Position numbers and translations under genes: made by a program. Below the pieces are notes generated by a model, which saw only the letters and a list, made by a program, of their open reading frames with translations, was not told the DNA's origin and did no database searches. Below are positions 1-7,691 of a stretch of DNA of 51,624 nt, in pieces. The stretch is from Cuspidothrix issatschenkoi CHARLIE-1. GTDB taxonomy: Bacteria; Cyanobacteriota; Cyanobacteriia; Cyanobacteriales; Nostocaceae. Each line of letters starts with the position of its first letter. Position 1 is the first letter of the stretch. The stretch covers positions 3,973-55,596 of the forward strand of contig NZ_PGEM01000072.1 of NCBI RefSeq assembly GCF_002934005.1, read 5' to 3'.

Positions 1-2
1 TC

Positions 3-227
3 AAGCACCCATGACAAACCAAAGGAATTGAGAACAGATTTTTTCCGAATAACACTTGGCAAAGAGGGAATATTTCCAAGCTGAGAAATGCGGTCACGGA
101 TATATTCAAAAAAACTAATTCCCAACTGACGAGTAGTAGCAACAAGAAACATAAAAGTATCCCAAGCCTGAGTACCTTCAATATTTCATAAATTAGCGAT
201 CGCCTGTACTGGTTGATTTAGACTCCA
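3..227 (-). pseudogene. Transposase C-terminal fragment, interrupted
   Basis: On the minus strand one frame reads off the left edge of the window and contains a stretch such as EGTQAWDTFMFLVATTRQLG followed by SFFEYIRDRISQ. This resembles the C-terminal region of insertion-sequence transposases; I recognise the style but not the exact IS family. An in-frame TGA at 186-188 separates it from upstream residues in the same frame (SLNQPVQAIANL), which suggests a TGG-to-TGA nonsense change. The rest of the element lies outside the window. The transposase assignment rests on recall of the motif and is tentative. Confidence 0.45.
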
Positions 228-288
228 TAATCACATTATATACTAAGTTGCGATGCCTACGCCGGACTTGTTGGTATAGTTGTTAGAC

Positions 289-1125
289 CTACAACTGTCC
301 TGAAAGCCATATATCTAAATCAGATTTGTTTGTAAAATCTAACAAAGCTTCCCCCAGACTCTCCAACTGCTCTACAGCCAAACTTCTTATTTGCTTTTCT
401 TGGGAGGGAGACAACATACCATACCGCTTAGTCAAAAGACAAAGCAATAGATTTGCTTCCCCTTCTTGTCGTCCTTCTTGAAACACTTCCTGATAAAACC
501 GTGTTTGGGTTACATCTACTGTTTTCAGGTTTAGCATTTGCAAAATCTCCTTTGTACCAAGTTGTGGGAATTTATTCACAAGTATAGCTTCTACTAAATC
601 CAAGAGTCGCCGAAATTCTTCCTCTGTTTCCGCACTATTAATAATTGCCTGTGCCAAGGTTGCTGTATCTTGTTCATCTACGACAAGTAACTTCAGTAAT
701 GCCAAATTCGGACTCAAATCCTTTAACGGTAACAAATCTTCTAGATAGAGTCGTTTGACTTGACTCTTTAACAAAGATTGGTAGGGAATATCTGAGCCTA
801 GATCTTCATTCCGATTGGGTAAAATTAATAACCCGTACCAAGGTTGCTTAACGTTGTATTGATATAAATACAGAAAAATTTCTGCTAAATACCGCCCATA
901 AAATCTTGGATCTCCCTGCATCTGGGCTTCTAAAAATACCAGAGGTAAACTGATATCCTTCGCAACAGGTGTTAATAGTCCATCTAGTTCAAATCCTTTC
1001 TCTTTGACTCCGGGCGCACTATAGGTAAATCTGCAATCTTTGGGTATTTCTGGGATTAACTCGGCAATTAAACCTGGTTGAGATAAAAATAGTCGGTAAA
1101 AGAGTTTATCGGTTTTCATAAACAC
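289..1125 (-). CDS. DUF2887/Rpn-family PD-(D/E)XK nuclease-like protein
   Basis: A 278-residue protein of the DUF2887 type, common in many copies in cyanobacteria and related to the Rpn recombination-promoting nuclease/transposase-associated superfamily. The N-terminal half carries the expected fold markers: the FYRLFLSQPGLIAELIPEIP opening, then ELDGLL and LVFLEAQMQGDP, which supply the D...ExQ nuclease-like core, and RFYGRYLAEIFLYLYQY. The C-terminal third is helical, with a FQEGRQEGEANLLL hinge and a DUF4351-like tail (LLTKRYGMLSPSQEKQIRSL). Family members are thought to act on DNA and are often mobile or phase variable; the cellular role here is unknown. It stands alone between a transposase relic and a nucleotide-sugar gene. 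Length and termini look complete. Confidence 0.8.
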   Translation of the reverse strand: MFMKTDKLFYRLFLSQPGLIAELIPEIPKDCRFTYSAPGVKEKGFELDGLLTPVAKDISLPLVFLEAQMQGDPRFYGRYLAEIFLYLYQYNVKQPWYGLLILPNRNEDLGSDIPYQSLLKSQVKRLYLEDLLPLKDLSPNLALLKLLVVDEQDTATLAQAIINSAETEEEFRRLLDLVEAILVNKFPQLGTKEILQMLNLKTVDVTQTRFYQEVFQEGRQEGEANLLLCLLTKRYGMLSPSQEKQIRSLAVEQLESLGEALLDFTNKSDLDIWLSGQL

Positions 1126-1189
1126 ATTATATATTCAGTAGCTTTGTTTTAATGGATATAGGTTTGTCAAAAACATTTTTAAGTTTCTT

Positions 1190-2155
1190 TCATAATTCTG
1201 ATTTTGACAACCTCGCTTTTACCATCATTTGCACTACATCGCCCATCTTATATTTAGCTTCCCATCCTAACTGGTTCTTAGCCTTACTAGGATTACCTTT
1301 ACCCACAGCCAAATCTGTAGGTCTAAATAGGCTACTATCAACAACTATATGATCACACGGCTCTAAATTTACAGATGTAAATGCGGCTGCTACAAAGTCT
1401 TCTAAGGAAGTGCTTTCTCCGGTGGCAATGACATAATCATCAGGCTGTTCCTGTTGCAACATTAAATACATGGCTTCCACATATTCTGCTGCCCAACCCC
1501 AGTCCCTCTGAATTGACAGATTACCTAAATATAATTTTTCCTGACTACCCTGGGCAATGCGACAGGCAGTAGCCACAATTTTTTGGGTAACAAATCTTTC
1601 TGGACGCAGGGGAGATTCATGATTGAATAAAATACCGGAACAGGCAAATAAACCGTAAGCTTCTCGATAATTAGCTACTTCCCAAAAAGCCGTGGCTTTA
1701 GCAACTGCATAAGGGCTTCTAGGACGGAATGGAGTGGTTTCTACTGCTGCTACATTGCCAGTATCACCAAAGCACTCGCTTGAACCTGCATTATAAAGTT
1801 TAACGTCCGCGCCTAGAAAACGAATGGCTTCTAATAGGTTGAGTGTCCCTGTAGCGATACTTTCTAATGTTTCTACGGGTTGTTCAAAAGATAAGCCTAC
1901 GGATGTTTGTCCTGCTAAATTATAGATTTCGTCTGGTTGGATTTTTGTGAGTATCTGGAGGACGCTGCGAAAGTCAGTTAAGGACATTGACTCTAGCTTT
2001 ACTTGGTCTTTAATACCTAAATAGGCTAAGTTGCGAAAAGAAGATACTTGAGCATCTCTAGAGGTTCCAGTAACTGTATAGCCTTGATTCAATAGTAATT
2101 GGGCTAGATAAGCTCCATCTTGTCCTGATATGCCACAAATAAGGGCTTTTTTCAT
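1190..2155 (-). CDS. GDP-mannose 4,6-dehydratase-like SDR
   Basis: A 321-residue extended short-chain dehydrogenase of the GDP-mannose 4,6-dehydratase group. The NAD(P) site is GISGQDGAYLAQ at the N terminus. The catalytic region shows NAGSSECFGD followed about 25 residues later by the YAVAKA (YxxxK) motif. The C-terminal half has [19 protein letters not shown] and RDWGWAAEYVEAMYLMLQQ, both characteristic of Gmd. It is clearly a paralogue of the canonical gmd at 43024-44103 but shorter (321 against 359 residues) and more divergent. Its product may be GDP-4-keto-6-deoxymannose or a related sugar; I cannot tell which. The start is supported by a GGAGG ribosome-binding site just upstream. A structured leader precedes it. 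Confidence 0.85.
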   Translation of the reverse strand: MKKALICGISGQDGAYLAQLLLNQGYTVTGTSRDAQVSSFRNLAYLGIKDQVKLESMSLTDFRSVLQILTKIQPDEIYNLAGQTSVGLSFEQPVETLESIATGTLNLLEAIRFLGADVKLYNAGSSECFGDTGNVAAVETTPFRPRSPYAVAKATAFWEVANYREAYGLFACSGILFNHESPLRPERFVTQKIVATACRIAQGSQEKLYLGNLSIQRDWGWAAEYVEAMYLMLQQEQPDDYVIATGESTSLEDFVAAAFTSVNLEPCDHIVVDSSLFRPTDLAVGKGNPSKAKNQLGWEAKYKMGDVVQMMVKARLSKSEL

Positions 2156-2175
2156 CTAAACCTCCAGGAGACCCC

Positions 2176-2275
2176 CACCAAAACTGTACTCGGTTTGGTG
2201 ATGGGAGGAATGGAGGGTTAACTGCGAAACGTCCCTGGAGTAATTTTGTGCGCCAGCACAAACAACGAAAGGGAC
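2176..2275 (-). promoter_or_regulatory. Hairpin-rich leader upstream of GMD-like gene
   Basis: Two nested or adjacent inverted repeats lie directly upstream of the GMD-like start codon. CACCAAA at 2176-2182 pairs with TTTGGTG at 2194-2200. GTCCCT at 2231-2236 pairs with AGGGAC at 2270-2275 and encloses a perfect seven-base stem, TTTGTGC/GCACAAA, at 2245-2251 and 2256-2262. This could be a structured 5' leader or part of a longer non-coding RNA; no known riboswitch class was recognised. A 67-codon open frame covers the same bases but shows no protein-like features. Confidence 0.4.
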
Positions 2276-2482
2276 AGTTGAGCAATTAACAAATCTTTGA
2301 TTTTCCATATTCGTAACCGTCCTTTTTGTGAATTGATTTACAGTATTTGTAAGAGACACCTTGAATCAGTGCAGATATTGTTGAGATATTGAAACTTTTT
2401 CAGTGTCTAAAACAAATACTTTGGACAGAATATTTTGCTCCGAAGAGCCTCCCATTTCTGGGGTAATGTTAGCTTTGACAAT

Positions 2483-2690
2483 GTTAGAGGTCTGTAACTA
2501 TCTTAAAAGCACTGGTTTGACCCTTAAGCCTGTTTAACTTTTAAGTTCTAGAGCAGGGAACTAGCTACGCATCCCCTGGTAGGTCTTTAACTCTTACCTC
2601 TAACGTAGTTCGGTTAAGAACTGAGTCTGGGCAACTAGGCTTCTACAAGCCCTCACTTACCTGAAGGGAAGTGATGGGTGGTTGACATAT
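2483..2690 (+). ncRNA. Structured non-coding element, TnpB right-end/omega-RNA-like
   Basis: This 200-base stretch has nested perfect stems. GTTAGAGGT (2483-2491) pairs with ACCTCTAAC (2596-2604), enclosing CTTAAAAG (2502-2509) with CTTTTAAG (2538-2545). It is followed by a hairpin AGTTC/GAACT, a GGCTT/AAGCC hairpin, and a terminal stem CCCTCACTT (2650-2658) with AAGTGATGGG (2669-2678), ending GGTGGTTGACA. A terminal hairpin followed by a short conserved tail is the layout of an IS200/IS605-type right end whose transcript serves as the TnpB guide RNA; a plausible TnpB C-terminal frame (residues starting VLEQGTSYASPGRS) runs through it. The element ends 13 bases from the trpG stop codon. A 6S-like RNA is the main alternative. 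Confidence 0.45.
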
Positions 2691-2697
2691 TCTCGCT

Positions 2698-3285
2698 TTA
2701 TAAAGTTCGCAGAAAATTTCGCAGTAATTCCTTGCCCAAAGAAGTTAAAACACTTTCTGGATGAAACTGGACTCCTTGAATGTGAGGATAGTTCCGGTGT
2801 CTCACGCCCATAATTGTTCCATCTTCTACCCAAGCAGTGATTTCCAATACTTCTGGGCAAGTTTCCCGCTCAATGACTAGACTATGATATCTGGTAGCGG
2901 TCAAAGGATTTTCTAAACCTTGGAAAACTCCTATACCTGTGTGCGATACCTGGGAGGTTTTACCGTGCATTAATTCCGGAGCGGAGACGATGTTACCACC
3001 GAAGACTTGACCAATACTTTGATGTCCTAAACACACGCCTAAAATCGGTACTTGATCTCCTAGTTGGGCGATCGCCTCTAAAGAAACCCCCGCATCATCT
3101 GGACGACCCGGACCAGGGGAAATTACCACAGCATCCGGTTTTAATTGTCTAATTTCCTCTACAGTAATCTTATCATTTCGCACTACTTGTAGATCCTCAG
3201 CTATGGGAAACTCCGCCGCCAATTCCCCTAGATACTGTACTAGATTATACGTAAAGCTATCGTAATTATCAATGACTAGTATCAC
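2698..3285 (-). CDS. trpG: Anthranilate/aminodeoxychorismate synthase glutaminase subunit
   Basis: A 195-residue class I glutamine amidotransferase that supplies ammonia to anthranilate synthase (tryptophan) and often also to aminodeoxychorismate synthase (folate). The N terminus [20 protein letters not shown] is diagnostic. The oxyanion strand [13 protein letters not shown], the nucleophile in GVCLGHQ, and the HPES catalytic His/Glu near the C terminus are all present, so the enzyme should be active. The start codon is GTG with only a weak upstream AGG. It is the last gene of a minus-strand run from DUF3285 through ybeY and dgkA. Its synthase partner is not in the window. trpC lies far away at 23394-24275. 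pabA is an alternative name for the same dual-use protein. Confidence 0.93.
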   Translation of the reverse strand: MILVIDNYDSFTYNLVQYLGELAAEFPIAEDLQVVRNDKITVEEIRQLKPDAVVISPGPGRPDDAGVSLEAIAQLGDQVPILGVCLGHQSIGQVFGGNIVSAPELMHGKTSQVSHTGIGVFQGLENPLTATRYHSLVIERETCPEVLEITAWVEDGTIMGVRHRNYPHIQGVQFHPESVLTSLGKELLRNFLRTL

Positions 3286-3497
3286 AATTTTTACCTAATT
3301 TTCTTTAAAGATATCAAAAAAGTTCTAGAGAAAAGATTTAGGATCAAGTTTGGGTAGTTACTGATGATATGACTTGTTTATTAGTAATTGCTGATTTTTA
3401 ATCACCTATTACTAATTACCAATGACTAAGCCCAAACAGATATGATCAGTTTTCCACCTTAATAATGATATAACACCCTGTTTACGATTTCCTGGAT

Positions 3498-3953
3498 CTA
3501 TAAGTTAGAGAGAATTAAACCCGCTAAAGGAGGTAACAATAGCGTCGCTGCAACTAACAATGCCACCAAAGCTGAAACCATTACAGCACCAGCAGCGCAG
3601 TCTTTAGCGATTTTTGCCAACTCATGATAAGACTGTTTTACAGTCAAGTCCACAATGGACTCAATGGCAGTATTGACTAACTCTAAAGTCAAGACTAAAC
3701 CGCTAGTTATAGCAATTATAGATATTTCTACTGTTTCTAAACGTAAAAATATACTTAATGCAATAGCTAAGGCACAGACAGCTACATGAATACGAAAATT
3801 GCGTTGAGTCTGAAAAGCATAGACAATTCCAGCCCAAGCATATTTAAAACTAATCAATAAGTTAGAGGCAATTTGCCAGGAAAGTTCCCTATCTTTAGAC
3901 ACAAGCATTGGTAAGCTGTTATTGGTGGGTGAGGGCGAAACTTTTGGGGACAT
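3498..3953 (-). CDS. dgkA: Diacylglycerol kinase family protein
   Basis: A 151-residue membrane protein of the prokaryotic DgkA/undecaprenol kinase family. After a variable, Ser/Pro-rich N-terminal 25 residues it has the typical order: SFKYAWAGIVYAFQTQRNFRIH, a first membrane helix, the signature ELVNTAIESIVDLTVK, then KIAKDCAAGAVMVSALVALLVA with the last helices. The Glu and Asn residues of the ExxNTAIE signature are those that bind nucleotide and metal in the family. It phosphorylates diacylglycerol or undecaprenol in the inner membrane. It lies between ybeY and trpG, a linkage that recurs in cyanobacteria. There is a gap of about 140 bases to ybeY and 210 to trpG, so cotranscription is plausible but not proven. 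Confidence 0.9.
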   Translation of the reverse strand: MSPKVSPSPTNNSLPMLVSKDRELSWQIASNLLISFKYAWAGIVYAFQTQRNFRIHVAVCALAIALSIFLRLETVEISIIAITSGLVLTLELVNTAIESIVDLTVKQSYHELAKIAKDCAAGAVMVSALVALLVAATLLLPPLAGLILSNL

Positions 3954-4091
3954 AGATCAAAGAATAGAATCAATAAAAGAGTAGGGATTAACGGATTTTG
4001 ATAGCCAAATTAACTTTTGTGGTAATTGTAGGCTATTTTAAATATCTCCACTACAAATTAATTACTCAGATTCGTAGTTGTCAAGATACAT

Positions 4092-4622
4092 TTACAAATC
4101 TAAGTCAATATTAATACCTATCTCTTTAAGTAATGCAACTTGCTGAGTTAACATTTCCATCAAACTTTCTTCGTCTGGATGATCCCAACCTAACAAGTGC
4201 AATAACCCATGGGCGGTTAACCAAGCTAATTCTGTAGATAAGCTATGTTCCTGCTGTTGTGCTTGACGCTGGGCTGTATCTATAGACACGACAACATCCC
4301 CTAAGTACAAGGGCATAGAGGCCAGCATTTTTTCACTTTGTGGTAAATCTGCTTCTAGAGATGCAAAAGCAAGAACATCTGTAGGTTTATCCTGCTGACG
4401 ATATTGGGAATTGAGAGTTTGCATTTCTGTATCGTTTGTCAAACGCAAGCTGATTTCATAACTAGGTGCAGTTGGTAGATATTCTTGGAGAATCTCTAAC
4501 CATTGCTGAAACCAGTTCTCCCAAGTTTCGCCAGGAATTGGGTAATTATCACTAATATTGATGGCTATGGCAGAAGAGTCATCAACACAATCTTCTAAAT
4601 ATAATTCTACCTGTAAAGGCAC
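4092..4622 (-). CDS. ybeY: Endoribonuclease YbeY (rRNA maturation factor)
   Basis: A 176-residue zinc-dependent endoribonuclease that matures the 3' end of 16S rRNA and takes part in ribosome quality control. The metal site HGLLHLLGWDH (HxxxHxxxxxH) lies near residue 140, followed by the usual E-rich helix DEESLMEM. The upstream family motif TDVLAFASLEAD is slightly divergent from the common TDVLSFP. The start codon is GTG, preceded by an AGAGGA ribosome-binding site that overlaps the stop of the upstream 51-residue DUF3285 gene, which indicates translational coupling. It is followed by dgkA on the same strand. Confidence 0.93.
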   Translation of the reverse strand: MPLQVELYLEDCVDDSSAIAINISDNYPIPGETWENWFQQWLEILQEYLPTAPSYEISLRLTNDTEMQTLNSQYRQQDKPTDVLAFASLEADLPQSEKMLASMPLYLGDVVVSIDTAQRQAQQQEHSLSTELAWLTAHGLLHLLGWDHPDEESLMEMLTQQVALLKEIGINIDLDL

Positions 4623-4635
4623 AATTTTTCCTCTC

Positions 4636-4791
4636 TTAGCGGGTAAGATATGCCAAACCCACTAGGACAGATAATAGTCCTATGGCTGTCAGTCCAAAGT
4701 GTTTGAGGGAAGTTCCACCTTTTCTGACCATGTTTCGCATCGCCAGTTTCACATAAGTAGGTTGGGGTTCTGAGGCACGGGACTTATCCAT
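4636..4791 (-). CDS. DUF3285 small cyanobacterial membrane protein
   Basis: A 51-residue protein. It opens MDKSRASEPQPTYVKLAMRN, continues MVRKGGTSLKHFGLT, and ends in a single membrane helix AIGLLSVLVGLAYLTR. The xPTYVKLAMRNMVRKGG block followed by one transmembrane segment is the DUF3285 signature found across cyanobacteria. The function is unknown; the basic segment before the helix suggests an inner- or thylakoid-membrane protein with a cytoplasmic N terminus. Its stop codon lies 13 bases upstream of the ybeY GTG start and its tail supplies the ybeY ribosome-binding site, so the two are probably one transcript. Confidence 0.85.
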   Translation of the reverse strand: MDKSRASEPQPTYVKLAMRNMVRKGGTSLKHFGLTAIGLLSVLVGLAYLTR

Positions 4792-4985
4792 AATTCATTC
4801 GTAATTATTTCTTTTATCACTTTAACAGGTTGTGGGCGAATAGGAGTGAGCTGATAATGCTGGGAAATTTAACCAGTTTTTGTGTTTTCGGTGATGTCTA
4901 GATTAACAAACAATAATTTCATGGTAGGGTTGAATACTACGTAAGAGAATTGCTGTAACCAATAGACATGGGAGTAAAAATCATC

Positions 4986-5013
4986 GTAGGGACAATTCAT
5001 GAATTGTCCCTAC
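4986..5013. repeat. 28-bp perfect palindrome, AATTCATGAATT family
   Basis: GTAGGGACAATTCATG and its exact reverse complement form a 28-base perfect palindrome in the gap before the fetB stop codon. The same core with a changed but still complementary stem occurs at 38563-38590, so this is a dispersed, structure-conserved repeat. Confidence 0.8.
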
Positions 5014-5062
5014 AAGGGTTTGGTGGTTATGCAAATTTAATCACCACCAGATGTATATTATT

Positions 5063-5839
5063 TTAGCTAACTAATTGCATGGCAGAATTAAAAAACTGTT
5101 GACATAAACCCTTGGTAATTAAAATAGTTGTTAACAAGTTGGTGACAGCCACCATAAAAATAATTAAAATTTCGTAGGATACAGCCTCTAAAGGGGGAAC
5201 TCCAGCTAATAATTGTCCATTAGTAAAGGTTGGTATTGTTGCCATAGCGACCAACATCATTTGGTTTAAAGTGGGTAAAAATGCAGCGCGAATTGCTTCT
5301 TTGCGGTAGGGTTTAATAGCTTCTTGAGGAGTTGCACCCAGGCTTAAATGGGTTTCTATTTCCGTGGGAAATTGGTTGATAGCACTAACTAAACGTTCTC
5401 CGGCTATTGCGGCTGCATTCATAGCATTACCCAGCAATATACCAGCTAAAGGAATGATATAACGCGGTTCATACCATTTTTCTGGTTGAATAATGAGAAA
5501 GTTAGTATAAAGCAATGTTAAGGACGTGCTGACAAAAATTGCTATCCATACTAAAGGTAAGACTTGAGGGATTTTTTGACTGATGCGGTTGCGGGTAATA
5601 ATTGCGGTAATTGTCAAAATTATTGCTAAAATCCCCACTACTGCCCAAATATTATTAACAGCAAAAATGAAGTCGAAAATGTATCCTAGTACAAGTAGTT
5701 GGAGGATAGTTCTACCAGTAGCCACCGTTAAGTTTAATTCTAGTCCTAATTGCTCCCAGGCTGATATCCCAATGGCGATCGCCATTAGACCCATAGCTAA
5801 AGCCAAATCTACCATATCTAATTTGATTAGCTCTGCCAT
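5063..5839 (-). CDS. fetB: FetB-like (UPF0014) ABC transporter permease
   Basis: A 258-residue integral membrane protein of the UPF0014/YbbM/FetB family, the permease half of the FetAB exporter linked to iron homeostasis in Escherichia coli. Sequence features are several membrane helices and the family block IIPLAGILLGNAMNAAAIAGERL. This is followed by LSLGATPQEAIKPYRKEAIRAA and the conserved MVAMATIPTFTNGQLLAGVPPLEA. The frame extends seven codons further to a TTG, but the ATG at 5839 follows an AGGGG ribosome-binding site at good spacing and gives the normal family length. No ATP-binding partner is adjacent, so the ATPase must be encoded elsewhere. The substrate is inferred only from the family. 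Confidence 0.85.
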   Translation of the reverse strand: MAELIKLDMVDLALAMGLMAIAIGISAWEQLGLELNLTVATGRTILQLLVLGYIFDFIFAVNNIWAVVGILAIILTITAIITRNRISQKIPQVLPLVWIAIFVSTSLTLLYTNFLIIQPEKWYEPRYIIPLAGILLGNAMNAAAIAGERLVSAINQFPTEIETHLSLGATPQEAIKPYRKEAIRAAFLPTLNQMMLVAMATIPTFTNGQLLAGVPPLEAVSYEILIIFMVAVTNLLTTILITKGLCQQFFNSAMQLVS

Positions 5840-5946
5840 AATTTTTCTACCCCTTAACAATTGAAAACTTTAGCATAAGTAGTTGAACAAAATTAAATTC
5901 AATCGGGTTGTCAGGTAGTGGGGAAGAGAAAAAAGTTCTTCCTTCT

Positions 5947-5986
5947 TCGTAACTCCTGACTCCTAACTCCTGACTCCTAACTCCTT
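5947..5986 (+). repeat. Heptamer tandem repeat (CTCCTGA/CTCCTAA)
   Basis: Five or so copies of a seven-base unit alternating ACTCCTG and ACTCCTA lie just upstream of the DegT aminotransferase gene. Short tandemly repeated heptamers of this kind are typical of Nostocales intergenic DNA. Confidence 0.8.
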
Positions 5987-6001
5987 TACAAATAAAAACT
6001 C

Positions 6002-7150
6002 ATGATTAAAAGTGTAAATTCCATTCCAGCCTTTGATATTAAACAACAATATGCCACTATTGAAGCAGAAGTAAGTGCTGCCGTCTTAGAAGTGCTTGCT
6101 TCTGGGCGTTATATTGGTGGCCCAGCAATTACAGATTTTGAGGAACAGTTTGCAGCTTATCATGATGTCAGTGAATGCGTAGCTTGTAACTCTGGTACTG
6201 ATGCTTTATTTTTAGCATTACGCGCTTTAGGAATTGGTGCAGGTGATGAAGTTATAACCACACCCTTTACTTTTTTTGCCACAACAGAGGTTATCAGTGC
6301 GGTAGGTGCAACGCCAGTATTTGTAGATATTGATATAACTACATTCAATTTAGATGTAGAGCAAATAGCAACAGCGATTACACCCAAAACTAAAGCTATT
6401 ATTCCCGTGCATCTGTTTGGCTTACCTGTAGATATGACAGAATTAATGGAAATTGCCAAATGTCACAACTTAGCAGTAATTGAAGATTGCGCTCAAGCTA
6501 CCGGTGCAACTTGGGAAAATAAGAAAGTTGGTAGTATTGGCCATATTGGCTGCTTTAGTTTCTATCCCACCAAAAATCTCGGTGGTTGCGGTGATGGTGG
6601 GGCAATTACCACAAATGATCCAACGATAGCTACCCAATTAAGAGTTTTGCGCGAACATGGTAGTAAAACTAGATATATTCATGAAGAAATCGGTGTCAAC
6701 AGTCGCTTAGATGCTATTCAAGCCGTAGTATTGCAAATTAAACTCCGTTATTTGGATATTTGGAACTCTAGACGCAAGCACATAGCCGATTATTATTACC
6801 AACACCTCAGCCAAATTCCTGATATTATTGTTCCTCAAGAATTTCCCGGTGGTGTTGGTGTGTGGAATCAATATACCATTCGTATCTCTGGAGAAAGACG
6901 CAATGGTGCAAGTGGTAAATATCGAGATTCCGTAAAAAATCGAATGCAGGAACAGGGTGTAAATTCCATGATTTACTATCCCTTACCTTTGCACTTCCAG
7001 CCAGTGTATAAAAATCTAGGCTATCAACCTGGACAATTACCAGTAGCAGAACAAGCTTGTCAAGAAGTTTTATCTTTACCCATGTTCCCAGAATTGGAGG
7101 AAGAACAACAAGATAAAGTCATTGATACTTTGAAAAATTGTTTATCCTGA
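6002..7150 (+). CDS. DegT/DnrJ/EryC1 family sugar aminotransferase
   Basis: A 382-residue PLP-dependent aminotransferase of the DegT/DnrJ/EryC1/StrS group, which aminate keto-sugars on nucleotide carriers for polysaccharide or lipopolysaccharide synthesis. Visible landmarks are the substrate-binding opening ASGRYIGGPAITDFEEQFA, CNSGTDALFLALRALG (cofactor phosphate binding), VIEDCAQATGA with the cofactor-contacting Asp, and SFYPTKNLGGCGDGGAI, whose Lys forms the Schiff base. NSRLDAIQA is also typical. Length and ends are complete. It stands alone on the plus strand behind a heptamer repeat. Its sugar substrate cannot be read from sequence. Confidence 0.92.
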   Translation: MIKSVNSIPAFDIKQQYATIEAEVSAAVLEVLASGRYIGGPAITDFEEQFAAYHDVSECVACNSGTDALFLALRALGIGAGDEVITTPFTFFATTEVISAVGATPVFVDIDITTFNLDVEQIATAITPKTKAIIPVHLFGLPVDMTELMEIAKCHNLAVIEDCAQATGATWENKKVGSIGHIGCFSFYPTKNLGGCGDGGAITTNDPTIATQLRVLREHGSKTRYIHEEIGVNSRLDAIQAVVLQIKLRYLDIWNSRRKHIADYYYQHLSQIPDIIVPQEFPGGVGVWNQYTIRISGERRNGASGKYRDSVKNRMQEQGVNSMIYYPLPLHFQPVYKNLGYQPGQLPVAEQACQEVLSLPMFPELEEEQQDKVIDTLKNCLS

Positions 7151-7475
7151 ATTGTCGGGGAGTCTATCTATTACCCACATCTTTCTTAAACAATTAAACA
7201 AGAAACTTAACATCAAAGTAAAAGGCTTGATATATATAGTTTTGAAAGAAGAGAGTGGGTAATAACATCATGTAAAAGTGGGCTAGTACCGCAGGGCGGA
7301 AGTCAAAAGTCAAAACGAACACAGCATAGGCTTTTGGGAGATTTATAATTGTTGGTTTATTTATGCCGTGCTGTACTAGTATTGTTCTTATTACGATACA
7401 AGGGGTTTAGCATTGCTAAACCCCTACATAAATCAAATCGGACTGATATATATTTGAAGGGAAAAAACAAACATC
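7151..7475. other. Gene-free stretch with a 23-base hairpin
   Basis: No coding sequence is seen. The clearest structure is GGGGTTTAGCA/TGCTAAACCCC at 7402-7424, a perfect stem of eleven with a one-base loop, of the dispersed palindrome type common in this chromosome. It sits between convergent genes and could also serve as a terminator. Confidence 0.6.
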
Positions 7476-7691
7476 CTAGACGTTGATTGGCTGCTTGGTT
7501 TCTATAACCTTGTAAGGATTATTATTGTTAATATTTTGTGGCTCAATAAAAGCCTCTTTACCAGTAATTAGCCAAAATACCCAAGCAATAAAACCAGTAA
7601 GTTTGATAAAACCTAAATCTACAACTGCTAAATTTTGCCCAATCATGGCTAAACTACCGACATCATCTACTATAAACAGTTCGCTATTCAT
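7476..7691 (-). pseudogene. NDH-2 (type II NADH dehydrogenase) C-terminal relic
   Basis: A 71-codon frame reads MNSELFIVDDVGSLAMIGQN, then AVVDLGFIKLTGFIAWVFWL, then ITGKEAFIEPQNI. The middle block matches the conserved C-terminal part of cyanobacterial type II NAD(P)H dehydrogenases (GSLAVIGRN-AVVDLGF-KLTGF-AWVFWL). The tail resembles the extreme C terminus of the same proteins (GARLITGKEAF). The roughly 30-40 residues normally between them (the IYYLIEFDNK membrane-anchor part) are missing, so this is a fragment with an internal in-frame deletion. The ATG overlaps the end of the upstream 118-codon gene by eight bases, so it may still be translated as a small one-helix protein. Confidence 0.6.

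Noticed and set aside
2156-2359. 67-codon open frame directly before the GMD-like gene
   Set aside because: It covers a hairpin-rich leader, has no family resemblance and odd composition; the structure explains the bases better.
2483-2690. tmRNA or RNase P RNA
   Set aside because: No tag-peptide frame or tRNA-like end, and none of the conserved RNase P core sequences.
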